A stretch of DNA of 64,000 nt from Aselliscus stoliczkanus (GCA_033961575.1 CM066732.1:93921187-93985186), one strand, 5' to 3'; positions 34,871 through 48,247 are shown, counted from the first letter of the stretch. The notes: generated by a model not told the origin, from the sequence alone. A program made the numbers and translations.

Positions 34871-35194
34871 TTTTTACTGTTAAACGTTAGCCTTTGAAGA
34901 AAGGGCTAAGTCACAGGGGACTATTGGGTACAGCTCTAGAACAACTCAATATTAAGCAATATTAAACTTGCTCCTTAGGAAATGTGGTGATTCTCACTGT
35001 TTTGAGATAGAGACAAACAGAGCCTTTACGTGTGAACCCGAATCTTCTCTCTAGGGTATTTTGCTGACAAGGTGCAGTAGTTTTGTGTACTACAGACAAC
35101 TTTCATTCCTGTGACTGCCATCTTGTAGCTCATGCCTTATGTCTGAGTTGTGTGGTCAAAATAATGGCAGATTCTATAGTGCATTTGTATAAAT

Positions 35195-35320
35195 TTGTCT
35201 TTGCTCCAACTCTGTGAAATAAGAATTCTCAGCAGGCAGATTTTCTCAGAGGAAGAAAGAGTGTCAGGGGGTGAAGAGACTTACCTACAGGATGTAGTGG
35301 GGGTTTGAATTCCTATGTCA
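35195..35320 (-). repeat. Possible MIR fragment
   Basis: 'aactctgtgaaataagaatt', then 'ctcagaggaagaaagagtg' and 'ggggtttgaattcct' resemble the complement of MIR. Diverged. Confidence 0.4.
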
Positions 35321-35734
35321 AGCTCCTGGCCCTATACTGTAAGGAACAATTCCTGGTCAGCCCTGGGGGGTCTGAGACCAGGCTCAAAGAAGGAAAAGCT
35401 GCCTCACAGGTCAAATACCACTGACACTTTTGGTAGAATGAGAACAGAGAAGAGAGAGGTAGGGATACTGTCACAGAACAGAAGGGGGTCACTAAAAGAT
35501 ATGCTGAGGGAAGTAGTGACCGCTGATTGACCAAGCCCAGTTTTTCATCCTCTTGCACACAGTAGGCCTACCTCAACACTTTTTACCTGTCGTTTCCAAC
35601 TGGTTTTTAGGTGACTGTGTATGTATCACTTCCTCAGAAAAGCCTGTCTTTATTGCTTGCCTCTCACGGGCACATATTGTTATCCAACTTTGCATTCCCA
35701 TTGCCTTCTGCCCTTCCCTTTTCGCAGCGTTAAT

Positions 35735-35910
35735 TCATTTTCACTCATTCAACAAATATCTACTGAGCCCTCATGTGTCAGCTAACATTTAGGTGGTGGA
35801 AATACACCAGTAAAAAAATCAAGTCCCTGTTCTCATGGTGCCAGATGAAGGAGTGACATGAATAAGGCAGAAGGAAGGATGGATAGTGACAGAGTCGTCA
35901 GAGAAGGGCT
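35735..35910 (-). repeat. L2 3' end
   Basis: 'cactcattcaacaaatatcta', 'ctgagccctcatgtgtcag' and 'agtccctgttctcatggtgc' are the complement of the L2 3' terminus. Confidence 0.75.
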
Positions 35911-36282
35911 GAATGAATGGGGGGGCGCAGGGAACACTGCAGGTGTCTGCAGGGAAAGGCTTTGCTCATCCGGAAACAGCACACACAAAGGACTCTGCTT
36001 GACACCTTTGGGAACCTTTTCTGATGCTATTGTTATTGTGGAACAACAGGGCTGGACTACAACAATACCACCAACCTGGGGCAGAGGTAGGGAACTTGCT
36101 CCCTCCATCTCCATCGAAATGCTGACACTTACCACAGTTCTGGACATGTGGGAGGCCAGTCCTTGTTAAGTAATTGAGAGAATGAGTCTGAAGAATAAAG
36201 ACTAATTTTACTTGATAAAACAAAGCCCAGGAATTAGTAATTTCCGGGATTATCTAAGTAACCACAGTTTTGATTCTAAGGC
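35911..36282. other. Unique non-coding DNA
   Basis: Overlapping frames on both strands without recognisable content. Confidence 0.4.
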
Positions 36283-36396
36283 TTTTCTTTTTTCCTTCTT
36301 TTTCCTTTTCTCTCCTTTTCTTTTCAGTTTTTGCACAGAGACCAAGCCCGGTGAATGAGGTGACAAAGCATTTTGCTGACAAGCTGACATGTAAGC
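36283..36396 (+). other. Candidate internal exon: polypyrimidine tract, AG, 63 nt, GTAAGC
   Basis: About 43 nt of near-pure pyrimidine (36283-36325) end in CAG at 36325-36327. A possible branch-point 'ttctaag' lies at 36275-36281. A GTAAGC donor-like site follows at 36391-36396. The 63-nt interval 36328-36390 is open in one of three frames. The geometry suits a small exon of an unknown transcript, but pyrimidine tracts are common and this may be chance. No protein match recognised. Confidence 0.25.
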
Positions 36397-38393
36397 TGCA
36401 CCTGGACAGCTGAGAGGCACTTGCCCAGGTGGAGGAAGACGGGAAAAGACGATTATTGACATACATCTGTGGCTCACTTAGAGTTTAGGTCACGTGAGGA
36501 GAGGCATTGAACACAATTCAGTATTGTATCCCCAGAAACTAGTGCGGTACCTAGAACATTTCAATGTCTATCAAACTGAACGAAGTTGTGAAATAATTAT
36601 CCGAAGCGTGAGGTGTTGTCAGCGAGTAACGGAAGGTTTGGCTATTTGCAGGCCTGCCACAAGGGATGAGCAACTCACATCATTTCTTTATTTCCTGCAG
36701 TCCTCTTGGGTTTCCTTTATTCAAATTGTGGCTTTCTCTCTCCATTCTTACCACACTGGGTCTCTCAGAAGAGCTTCCAAAACTCTTCCCACAATTACTG
36801 TGGGACAACAGTAAATAGTCTGCAATTTCTACGGGCTCACTATGGTTTAGTCCTAAAAACAGCTGTATGTTGACCTCTTGCCACCCAACTGTGGTGTGAT
36901 GGAATCAGAGGGGCCCGACCTGTGAGTCAAGTGCCTTGCAACCCTGGGTTTCAAGGCCAAGCCTGAATTTACTTTACTGTCTATTGATGATGATGGTAAA
37001 AGAGAATGGAAATGGGTGTTTCTCTAGGCCAGCTCTGAAGCACAGGCTGGGAGCCTATCTGCCCAGGACAATAAAACTCTCCAATCCTATCCAAAGAAAG
37101 GCTCCTATTCTTAGAATTAAATATCCAGGGAGCTGATGAAAGGGACATATGTATCTGTCTGCCTTAGCTCAGGATCCATGTTACTTCTTACTTGCTTCTG
37201 AAACTCAGCAGTCACCATAGATTTAATATTTTTCAGGGCTGGCTAAAAAGAAGCTTGAAAAATCATTCAGTTCATTTTCTTGAGATATGACTGAAGAAAA
37301 AAGAATACAGATATCTTTTAATTTTCAGTAATAAAAGAGAAATGTATCTTTAACACAAGTAAAAGCCTAACAATTTAAAGTAAGAAAATTCTTGCTTATT
37401 TCTATCCTGTTTTCAGTGAAAAGTGAATCTATTGCTTTTGCCTGGTACTCAAGGAACATGTACAACGTCTGGTTATCATTATCATCAGAACCCTCTTGGT
37501 AGCCTTGAAGGCAGTTCCCCTCATCAAGCAAAATCATTCTCATTCTTTAAATATTTTATCCAACCCTAGTTAGCCCTTTCATCTTAGTCCCTAACCTAAA
37601 AAAAAAGTACGTTGAGTTGTAAAACTGACCACAGGTCAAGTAGAGAACGAGACGCTACATAGCATATGTCTCAGAAGTCCTTAAGTAACTTTTCAACTTG
37701 CTCTTTCAGGCTGGCTTGGTTGAAGTCATGGACTGGTACAAACATTTCTGGGGAAACAGACACAATTTGGAAGAACAATAATTGCCTTCTTCCACTACCA
37801 CCTAGTCTCAAATTCTCTTCTCTAGGAGGAAAAGAGGTATACACTTTCCCATTTGGCAGTGGATGGGTCAGTTTCACATTGGAAAACTGCTGTAGATGGT
37901 GAATGGGTCATTGTAAAGTGATGAAGCCACAATAAAGATTTAAGGAGCAAAATAATGATTGCACTAGAAAATACGACACTGCCAATTTTTTTGTGCTGCC
38001 TTCTGCAGTTTTAGTGGTTTGGCTATTTAGGTCTCTATCACCTCTTCTCCATTTTGGATACAGAGATCATAAATACTCTCAGGTGGCAATAAAATGTTTC
38101 CTGGTAGCAAAAGTAGAAATACAGATAGTGTTGAAATTATTGAGGTGGAACAGACCAAGCTTTTTTTAATTCCTGCTAGCATGAAAATATTGTGAGCAAT
38201 AAGGAAAAAAAAATGGAGATGGACTTTGTGCTTGGAAAAGGTATTGGAATGCATTGTTCTATGTGATGGATAGATTGAGGACATACTCACTGGAAATGAG
38301 TCTATTTTGAATCTCTTACAACAGTTCTGTCTATATAAGAGATTCAGCATAATTAACACTTTATTGACTTTGATCTTATGTCCATGTATACTG
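36397..38393. other. Unique non-coding DNA
   Basis: A short L2-tail-like stretch ('ttgtatccccagaaactagtg', 'ggtacctagaacatttc') lies at 36522-36562. Frames up to 106 codons have no family features. Confidence 0.4.
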
Positions 38394-38404
38394 CTTGATT
38401 GTTT

Positions 38405-38855
38405 TTTTTTTAAAGTTTTTATTGGGGAACTGGGGGAGGGGAAGAGCGTCGGGGAATAGGGGAAGGGGAACAGACAAGTTGCTGTCTTTTTGCTCTTCAG
38501 TCTAGTTGCGGAGGACGTTGCTTCACTGGTCCATGTTGGTATCGTCATTGTGCTCTTCCCGGATGAGGCAGATTGGTTGCTGGCCTCTGGATGTCGCTCA
38601 CCACGGCTATTGGCAGCTCACACTGGCTGCCAGCTGCTCACACTGGCTGGCTGCCGGCCACTCACTGTAGCCTATGGCAGCCCACTGCAGCAGGGGCTGC
38701 AGCCCACACTGTCGCTGGGGCTCGCACAGCCCCGTTCCAGGTGGAGCTGTTGTTAGCTGTAGAGGGCAGTGTCACTGGCCCTCACATGTGGGATCCAAAC
38801 TGGGGCTGCCGGCATCCCAAAACCAGCTCTTAACCAATGCACCACTCGGCCGGCC
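38405..38855 (-). mobile_element. tRNA-derived SINE, long form (Rhin-1-like)
   Basis: Head at the right end ('gggccggccg', A box 'tggtgcattgg', diverged B box 'gtttggatcc'). The long body has tandem 20-bp-type units at about 38600-38670. The tail side carries an extra 'ggaactgggggaggggaag' stretch not present in the copy at 9115. TSD 'cttgattgttt' at 38394-38404 and 38856-38866. Confidence 0.9.
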
Positions 38856-38866
38856 CTTGATTGTTT

Positions 38867-41554
38867 AAACACTCCAAATGATTCAAGCAGGAGACAATGA
38901 GAGCAAATTTTCCATTTCCGGTTTTTATTTTGTCACTGAGTGCCTGCCCTGATTAACATAATTGTGTTGATCCATGATCTAGATTCCATGCCATTAACCT
39001 TTTCCAATAAAATGAGGTAACATAAGGATACGTAAACCACTCAACACTTAATTTCTCATGTTAGGATAGAAAATATCTGACGTACCACACCTCAGGGGAA
39101 AAACAGAGTTCAAATAGTGAGCATGTCTGCAGTGAATGATTAGAGAGCACTCTATAACACGTATGTCCAGGCTCACGCACACACAGATATGCTGCTGATG
39201 ACCTTGACGACCCCTGCCCCCAACTCAGCCCCGATTCAACTGCACATTCCTCAAAAGTCTATACACACATATAGGCACAATAAAACTTGTAAGAAAAGCT
39301 CATGTCAACTTAATGCCAGATTTTGATGTGAAAGATAATTAACTGGATAAACTCTGTATGTCTAAGATGGATTATTATAACTGGGGGGGCGGAGTGAGAA
39401 TGTTGTTTAAAAATAAAAGGCAAGAAAAATGCGTCATCAGCATGTATAAGACCTATAAAGTTATAGATTTCCAAGCCAACTCATAAAATGGTCACAGGTC
39501 TTAGAAAGGTTCAAGTGAACACTGGTGGTGATTTTATTCTTCATAGGCCAAGTCAAACTTGGGGTCTGGAAATCATAGCGAACAAAGTATGACAGTTATG
39601 CAGCTCAGGAAATCAGAATCCTGATAAACGGAAGGACCAAGTGAAATTTTATTCTGCTCATTCTTAGGTCACCATCTTTCCTTCCCCTTGTGGAGAGTTT
39701 TTCTTGCATGGAATTGTGCAAACAACACCTATCCCATCTGGGACACTAAAAAGACATTGTGAATATTCATGTGTAGTCAGGGATGTTAGTGGTGTTAACT
39801 AGCTTCCTATTTTTCATACCTCAGCTCTCTTAAACAAGATACCTCTGTAAGTGGGTATACCTGCTGAACTGGTCTTTCTGCTGTTCTGCGATATCTTAGC
39901 AATTCACACTCTGTAGCCTCATCCCTTTTGTCACCAGTGGTGTGAAAATACAGGATAGCTGATGAGGGAATTCAACCAGACACTCAGCCTGTGATTACCA
40001 AACAGTGATGCTCTAACAGATCCTATAAGTGTGATTCTGACCTCAAAGACTTTATTTGGGATAGGGCCTCTCCCAGGACTCAGAAAGCCTGATCACAATG
40101 AAATTGCTCAAAGAGAAGATTTAGGTTCCACTATGTTGTCTTCTTTGAGAATGAGGTATTCATTTGCTAACGTAAGAAAGTAATGGAGCAAATTAGAGTA
40201 TGGTCCTTTGTATGGTTACATTCTCATATAGATTAGTCTGCTTTTCCTTGCATTGGATTTATTTGTTTCATTGATTTATTTACAGGATTCTTTTTTTTTT
40301 AACCTCACTAATTGTCCCAAACCAAAAGCCCATTCACTGGAAGACATCTATATAAGGCAGCAGCAGAGGGAGGTGAGAATGCTGGAATGCTGTCCTTCCC
40401 CTGTCTTCCACACAGGACCCATGATTTATCTTTCTTTACTGATTTTTGTATTGAAATAACAGCAAAAATCATTGAATGACCTGCTTTCGAAAGAATTAGC
40501 TCAGTCCTGGCTGAGGGCAGCACATATTTGGAGTTCTCTTTTACGTCATGAAATGTTTCCTGCTGAATTGGATTCAATTGCCTTGGATGAAAACAAGTTC
40601 ACAGGGCTTGAGAATTTGGCAAGGAAGTCATAAACAATGGGAAGCACCAAGTAGAATCTGTGCTTCCAAACTTGGGGGTGTTGGCTTATGTGGCGCCAGT
40701 GGGGTGAAGGAAGGGTCATGTCCATTTAAAGGAATCAGAGACTCTGGAAGAGGCTGCTGGTGTCACTTACTCAATTCATTACACACACAGACTTGTGCCA
40801 GTACCAGCTAATGCCAAGGGAACATGCAGAGAGGGGCAGGGGAGCACGGAAAGCCAAGGAGGTTCTGAGAGGGAGTCTGGGCCACAGCTTGGACTCCTTC
40901 TCAGGGGGTGGACACCCACCACGAGTGGATAGAACCTGCTAGTGGAGTGCCAAGGGAAGATGAGGCCACTGGGCAACAACTTTTAATGGCATTAAAGAAG
41001 CAAAGGAGCCAAGTTTAATGCATTATTACCTAAAATAGACAGAGTTGGGGCATTCCCTCCTTGAAGAGTACGTGCAGCATTTTTGTAATAACTCCGAGAT
41101 GGGACCAGAGGACAGACTTTTGTTGATGATACATTAAAAAAAGAAGTTGTTATAATTGAAAAACAGGAGTCTATAGCCCCACATTGAATAATATCATCTG
41201 GTCTATTCCTAAATGCTCTAACATGTGCATATAGAAACCAGGAGGATGTTCATTCACCAATGAGCGATGGAAGAGAAGCATTAGAAAATTAACTGAATGC
41301 TATAAACAATTTTGATCAGTGAAAAATGAAGATGGTCTTAATAAGGAGGAAGCTCTGTAGGGTATAACATAGAGCCTCCCACAAAACAGGCATTAACAAA
41401 TCATTGTACATGGTCCATGTCCAATAAATACTTTTCAACCAATAACTGAATGGTTTATAGCCTCAGTTTGGGGAGGATATCTCTTTAGGAGATGGTTTTC
41501 TCCCTCCCCTCAAGGGCAACTATGAGCAAGAAGAATGAAGAATGACAAAGGTTA
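38867..41554. other. Unique non-coding DNA
   Basis: The longest stretch here without a confident repeat. A G-run is at 39383-39388 and a T-run at 40290-40299. A snippet resembling part of U6 ('gggcagcacatat', 40514) does not extend. No gene recognised. Confidence 0.4.
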
Positions 41555-42005
41555 GTTCATTCACTCATTCAACACATATTTATTCAGCACCAGTTGTGTA
41601 CTTGGCACTACTATAGGCACTGGAGATAAAGAGATAAACATATAAAGGTCCCTGACCTCATGGAACATGCACTCTAGAGAGAAAGACAAGTACTAATAAA
41701 ACCAAATAACAATAAGCACATATTTGACATATGTTGGCCAGCTTTAAGGGCTTGAAAGAAAAATAAGGCTGAATAAGGAGATAATGAGTGATTAGCATGG
41801 GGTAGCATTTTTCATAGGGTGAACAAGGAAGGCACTTATCATTTGAGATCAAGACCAGTAGGTGACATTTGAGGAAAAAGTTAAATTGAGGAAGTGACCA
41901 TGGAGAGATCTAGGAAAACAGCGTTCCTGGCAGAGGGAACAGCAGGCCAAGTGGCAGGATTGAGCCTGGCGTGTTCTCTGAGCTGCAAGAACTCCAGGCT
42001 GGAAG
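41555..42005 (-). repeat. L2 3' region
   Basis: 'cattcaacacatatttattca', 'acttggcactactataggcac', 'gacctcatggaacatgcact' and, further upstream in the element, 'gggaacagcaggccaagtgg' are the complement of L2. Confidence 0.8.
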
Positions 42006-43500
42006 TTGGAGAGGTAGGCAGAGGCCAACCACAGCCAGGTAGGGCTGAAGCCCCAGCTCCGCCCCCGCTGTGTGTCTGTGTCCCCCAGGGAAGCTGCTGC
42101 GGAGATGCTGGTCCCTGTCAGCACAGTGCTGACCCAGAATGCAGAGACCACACCTCTGCTGGCTCCTAGCCTCTCCCTGGATGTGGTCTCACTGCTGCCT
42201 GGCTCTGCCTCTTGGTAGGATGTCCTTTGTGTCCCATGATTGCCTTCCCTAATTCTTCATGCTGAAAGCAACCAGCTGGCAAGGAAGTTGCCCTTTTCTG
42301 GAACATGGTAATAATCAATTCATATTTTTGAAGGTACTTTAACAAACATTATTTAACTCCCATTAACATTTCCCATCCACATAAACTATCCTGACAATGA
42401 GATACCTTGGTCACTTTTTTTGAAAAGGGGGATAAAGGGTGAATATTGGAAAGAGATTAAATTGCCTTTCAAAATCTGACATGGCCGAAGTTACCACATG
42501 ATATTTAATGAGAAGAGAGCCTGATTTCTAAAACAGGGGTAAAGAGTAAGAAAAATGATCATAAACAAAGGCTGTATGCTTTGGTTTGTTCCCCTAAAGA
42601 ATCAGAACTTCAGAGACAAAAATGTGTTCTTCACTCCCCAGTCAAGGAGGCCACTGAGATAGAAACAGTGCACTGTGGTGGCAGAGAGGCGGTGCTAGGT
42701 TTCTTTTCTTTGCAAGAGAACTTTCGAGGTGGTCCAAGAGGCCAAGCATGCATTCTATGGACCCTGATCTGTCAAGCCCTGTACTTCTCATTTTTAAACT
42801 TTTCTTCCGGGGGTCTAATGTGGGCCTGCAAATGTGCTATTTCTTTTCTCAAATGTAAAATCCCAGGTTCTGTACTTTGGATATTTTCAAAATGTGACAT
42901 TACTGGATTAATATTTCTGTCCTTGGTGTTAGAATAATGAGTGCCAGTGTAGTTTCAATACACCACCAGCTTGTTTTCCTTGTGATGTCCGGGAGGAAAG
43001 GCAGTGTGGGAGCCACCTGTTGTCTGTGACCACAGCCAGAACTGTACAGAGTGGCATATTGTCTGGGTGTGCGGATAAATCCAAACTCAGGACCAGCCAT
43101 GCCATCCCACGTGCTCAGAGACATGGTCAGCATCACAGCCTGGTACCTTCCTATTGTGCTCAGACTAGTTTCCATGGCGAAGAAGCTGCGTCATTAACCA
43201 CCAGGGTGTTGCTATGGTGTTTGTATGTTATTAACATCTTGATACATGTAGAAAAGCAATGAAGCATTTTGCACTTCTAAAAGGAATTAACCACTGGCTA
43301 TTTTAGTGTAGAAAAGTCAGTATTTCAAAAAATAACCCCTGAGACTTGTGTTATGAATTGAATATAACTTCTTGCATTAAGAAGATGGATCTCTAATTGC
43401 CAGATATGAAAGGCTCAGAGGTGGTTTTGGCAACGCCATCTTTCTCAATGTATCTTATGGTGACATCAGAATAAGATGTCACTGGCCACCAAAGAGCAGT
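42006..43500. other. Unique non-coding DNA
   Basis: A short GC-richer patch is at 42010-42120 but there is no CpG island. No gene or repeat recognised. Confidence 0.4.
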
Positions 43501-43985
43501 CACTTAGGAGGTGGGATCCCACTTCTTTGTCAGCATGAAGAGATTACAGCAGCTGCTAGTCCAATGGAAAGTTCTTGAGAAGGTTCTCCCTGTGCTGCTC
43601 TTGGGCACTAGGAGGCTTGAGGGCTGTGCCAGAGCCTCTGTCTGGATTCCCCTGGCCCCGACTGCTGGGGTACTGGGGAACCCTAGGACTTTGTTCACTC
43701 TCCCGAGAATGCCCCCCCACCCCACCTCCCCGCCCCAGGAAACTAACACAGGTCCTTTCTGCATTTGGGCTTTCAAACCAGTGTTGCCTTGGGAAGAGTA
43801 GCAGTATGAAGGTCCCTTTCCCCAAGGACACTCTTATGTCTAAGTGGTCTCTTCATCTCTTTTCTCTCTCCCACTCTGAGGAATCTTGATCAAGCCTCGA
43901 GCAAGAAATAAAGCTCTTCTATTATTTGGCTTCTTTATAAATCTGGTCAATCTGTGTTCTCTGCTGCAGATTTCAAAGTCTATTT
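43501..43985 (+). other. Unrecognised segment, possibly LTR-derived
   Basis: Ends with 'gagcaagaaataaagctcttc' and a T-rich stretch, which resembles an ERV1-type polyadenylation region. Frames are open on both strands across a C-rich stretch (43711-43738). No family could be assigned. Confidence 0.25.
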
Positions 43986-44254
43986 TGAAACTTAAAAGCT
44001 GGAAATTCTCTTTTGTGGCTATTCTTCTGAGATCTTACTGCCATCACTGATATTTAAAACATGTGAAAAAATGATATGGCAAAAAGAAAATACAGAGAAA
44101 AAAAGAACACATAAGAAATAGTCTGAAGTTACTTTGTTAGATACACAACATGTTCTTGCTGGAGAACAGTAGAATATGTTAACACAACTCGTACCTGTAC
44201 AGTTAATTACCTATCGGATCATTTCTGCCCATATGGCCTGATTTCATGTGATTA
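43986..44254. other. Unique DNA
   Basis: A-rich around 44066-44110. Nothing recognised. Confidence 0.4.
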
Positions 44255-44405
44255 TTGATGTTTAGAGCTCAAAGGGTCTTTAGGGCTTATCTAGTCCACA
44301 CTGTTTTTCTTTTCAACAGATAGAAAAATGGAAGAATATAGAGAATAAGGAACTTGCACGTGGTCACACACATAGAGACAGAGTCCGCAGTATAATCCAG
44401 GTCTG
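44255..44405 (-). repeat. MIR-like fragment
   Basis: 'agatagaaaaatggaagaat', then 'aacttgcacgtggtcacacac' and 'gtataatccaggtctgt' are the complement of the MIR core and tRNA side. Confidence 0.55.
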
Positions 44406-45397
44406 TAAACTTCTATTAGTGGGCTTTTTAACAAAATGGTGCAATGAGGTGTTCCAGCAACTCAGCATCTGCCGTCATGGCTTCCTCCCTTGGAAGAGAC
44501 CCTAAGATGGAAGCAAACTGAGCTGAGAGAAAGAATCCAGTGTATGAGGAAAGGTTTTCCAAGCCTACGGCCTTGTTTAAAGAAAGTTTAGGAAAGAGAA
44601 TGCCATTGGTTGGGATCAGCTGGAAGATGCTGTGAAAAGAGCATCCAGTTCAATTGATGGGCAGTAGGGCTTTGGGCTGCTCTAATAAAATCTGCAGACC
44701 CCTCCCCGGACAAATATATGTTTGCGCAAATTTTGCAAATGCATTTAGATCGCCTAAAAGCCAACCTCTGAATCAATTTAAGAACCCCACTATAGAGGCA
44801 AGACCCTTCTTTGAGTTAGCAGGTAGTACATGGGAAATGCCAGAAAGGTCACTTTCCCTAGAGAACTACCATGGGAATTGTAGGAGCAGGAGTAGAAAGA
44901 GACTGGTCATTGGGTCAGCTCAGAGGGTGGAGGGCAGAAACTTTTGGATTTTCAATATTTTAGGAGCTTGAGCTTTGACAGAAAACTGCACTCGCTCTTG
45001 ATGTCATCCTTGGCGGGGGAAGGGCTAGATCAGCCCACTGAGAGCAAAGCTAATGAGGGCTGAAACAGAGCAATGGCTGTGCAATTGAACAAAGACAATC
45101 TTGTTGGCTCCTGGGTTCTATTGGAGCTAATAAGCCACTTGGGAGGGTATACTTTTGGGAGAAGAGAGCTGTAACTCCTTTAACTCGGCAGAACAGAAGG
45201 AAAACAGCTGATTTCCAAATTTTCTGGTCCTTGGAAACTTTATCCAGTAATGGCAACAACAATAAAAACATTTAATTAAGAAGCAGGAACTTGGAATTTA
45301 TGTTTCTCATTTCTTTGAATCTAAGTCCCTTAGCAGATGGGAAAGGAAGCTGAGGTGGGGGGTTGGGGCCCTATGGTTGAGGACAGTCAATATGTAA
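44406..45397. other. Unique non-coding DNA
   Basis: Nothing recognised beyond short chance frames. Confidence 0.4.
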
Positions 45398-45730
45398 TCA
45401 GTAAATATTTATTCAGCACCTTCTATATAACAAACTATGTTATACATTGGCAATAAACAAAAAAATGATGGACATAGTACCTGACTCTATGAAGTGCAAA
45501 TTCTAATAAGAGGTGTTAAGAAGTGAAGTGACCATTAGTGTGATACAGGGAGGGGATGGTGTGAGGGAACCCCATGGGGAGGTGTTCCTACTAAGGGGAT
45601 GCTACCTGGAGGAAATGGAGACTTGAAGGATGGGTTGAGGTTAGCCAGCAGAAGTGGGTAGAGTGTTCCAGGTGAAGGAGAGTACCCATGTGACAGCGTT
45701 GGTACTTCAGAGAAATAGCGTGAAGTTGAG
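45398..45730 (-). repeat. L2 3' region
   Basis: 'cagtaaatatttattcagcacc', 'gttatacattggcaataaac' and 'gtagagtgttccaggtgaagg' are the complement of L2. Confidence 0.75.
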
Positions 45731-46521
45731 GGTGAGGGAGGGAGCCTTAAGAAATGAGATACTCATTGTAGGTCTGAGACCACAGGACGAAGCTTTGTAG
45801 GATATTCTAAGAGGTTGGAATTTAAACCTGAGAACAAGGAAGAGACCTGAAGGCTTTCATGGGGAAGGATAACTTAATGCACTATTCAGCCTAGGATGAC
45901 AGCACCAGGAAGAGAGTTCTTGACAGGTGCCTTATGTTAATGTACTATTTGCTGTATTCTCATGCTTCTTAGACTCCTAGGGATAGAAGAAACCAGAAGT
46001 ACTCTTGCTCTATATACCTGTTCAAGCCCACATGTTATCTGCAGCTTTAGTTATAGGCTTTGTAAATAAATCAACACTTGTCCAATTTTGCTTTCCATCC
46101 TTTTCTATGCATCCCAGTGTTACTTCCCTGATGCAACTGAGGATGGTACAGCTGCTTGGTGGCCCACTGGGGACAACAATTATGTCCCATCCCATGTGAG
46201 ATGAAATTGTGGGCTCTTTCTTCTCTTACTTCATTCATTACCAACCCCCCTCCTTCTCCCCACCAATGAAAGGGGAGACTCATCTGATTGGTGAAATAGA
46301 GCAAAGACTATGAATACAAGTGGCTCAGTCTCTTCTTGATCCTATTTGGAGCCACCTCTTGTCAAGATCCCACAGCTCTGCGCATGCATTTGGAGCTTTC
46401 CCAGCTATACTATGCCTCTGCAGTGGAGAGAGCTTTAAACTGTAGAGCCTGTTTACAAGAGACTCATTAAATCTCATATCTGGCTTGCATTCTCAAATTC
46501 AGCCACCTCAGTAATAAAGTT
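45731..46521. other. Unique non-coding DNA
   Basis: Nothing recognised. Confidence 0.4.
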
Positions 46522-46589
46522 GATGTTTTAGTTTCCATCTTTCTGATTCCTGTTGAAGTTGGAATCAGAAAGATGGAAATTAAAATATC
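46522..46589 (+). other. Near-perfect fold-back hairpin (29-bp stem, 10-nt loop)
   Basis: Arms 46522-46550 and 46561-46589 are inverted copies with two differences, loop 46551-46560. In plus-strand RNA both differences become G:U pairs, so all 29 positions can pair; in minus-strand RNA they are A:C mismatches. The size resembles a miRNA precursor or a short-hairpin MITE, but a stem without bulges also fits a template-switch inverted duplication. No known family recognised. Confidence 0.8.
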
Positions 46590-48247
46590 CATCCCTCATT
46601 TGGTTCTGAACTCAAGAGGGGAATAAACAAAGGTTATCACTTAACCCCTGAAAACCTTACAAATGATAGGATGGATCACTGGCTTTCTCTTATCTACACA
46701 TGGATTACTGGTTTTCCATCTTGTCTTTGCTAAAGACTAGTTGTGGTGGAAGATTCATACTTATTAATCCAATTCATTTATTAATTCTTATGTGAAGGAG
46801 GTCTACATTTGTGGAAGGACATTTGAGACCCTTACCCTTCCATATTCATTTAGCTGCCACTTAATTTTTATCCCTTTCCCCAGGAAAGAAATGAGAGAAT
46901 TGGCTACCACAGAGATAGAAAAGCTTGGTGTTGTGACATTATACCATCCATCCTCAACATTTAGAAAACTAATGGGGAGACTGGATGATGGTAAAAGATG
47001 GAGGAAAAACTGGAGAGCTTTCTTATCCTCTTATGTCATCTTGTGACTAGCAAACTCGTTTTTGGATATTAACCTCTTTTCTGGCTCTGTCTTATTTGTC
47101 TAACCTTATTTTCCCCATTATTCTTGTTTTAAATTTACTTTATCTTACTTCACTGTCTGCATCTTTATAAATTTCTGAAATCATTTTAGCAACAAGGTAA
47201 GGCATAGATAAATAAATAACATCCTGCCAAAATATTCAATTCCTGCTTGGCTGTACAATCTGCTTCGAAACATAGAGTTTTATAATTTAGAAACACTCAG
47301 GTTCATACAATCCATGAAAACATGGCAAAGTCCAACATAAATGATTTTTAGAAACTATTTTTATCACTGCCATTCTCTACGAATACTTATTTTTCAGATG
47401 TTTTTATTTTCAATTTACATTTAAATTAATCCAATTAATTTTGACAGCTACTTTGTGTCTGGAGCGTGTCCAGAGACCAGCCTCTACTGAGCCCTGAGCC
47501 TTCAGGTTCAGCCTAATGAGCTTTCTCGTCCCAAATATCTAGGGGCAAAGTCTACCACTCACTGTTAATTGGTTCAGTGCTTCCCTGAAGTGTGTCGTCA
47601 GATTTTGAAGAATGATGTTGTGTAAGCATGTTTTGCTTGTGGAGGGGTAGAGCAAATAGATCCTTCTGAGCACTTGACTGCTATAAATACCAATCAACAG
47701 AGCAGTCTGAAAAATAATTATGGAATGGGGGTGGTGCTGGTGGTGGTTGCTGAAATTTCATGGAGCTGAGAAATCTATGTCTCTTCAGAAGCATCATCCA
47801 TTTTGCATTTCAAAATCCCTCAGTGATATCCTTTTGAAGCCAATGTATCTGTTCTCACAGGAGTTTTGGGACTTCACTTTCAGCAAGCGTTTATTTGGTG
47901 ACTACTGTATTTGGTGCTAACCACATCGTCTCCCACAGTTTTGGCTCTGGTTCTAGTCCCTTCATAGAATTTTATAAGGGGAGAATTTCACAGATTGACT
48001 CTATGGTCTGATATTTCAGTTTATTGCTTCTCTTGTCCACTGACCCCATCTTATACATTGTTGCCTCTTCTAGTGTCAAATTCAGAGTCTCCTGTCTACA
48101 AATGCTTCAGCCAACTTACTTTTGGACTTTCTGAGTATATTTTCCTTACAGTCCAGAACACACCAGAACACGCATTAAATAAGTATGCTATTCCTTGGTC
48201 TTTCCCACATTTCCATCTCTATTCCTGTTTACTTCTCTACTATTGCC

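Noticed and set aside
40514..40540. U6 snRNA-like snippet
   Set aside because: Only about a dozen bases match; the rest of the U6 sequence is absent.
42040..42120. CpG island or promoter
   Set aside because: Slightly GC-richer but with few CpGs and too short.
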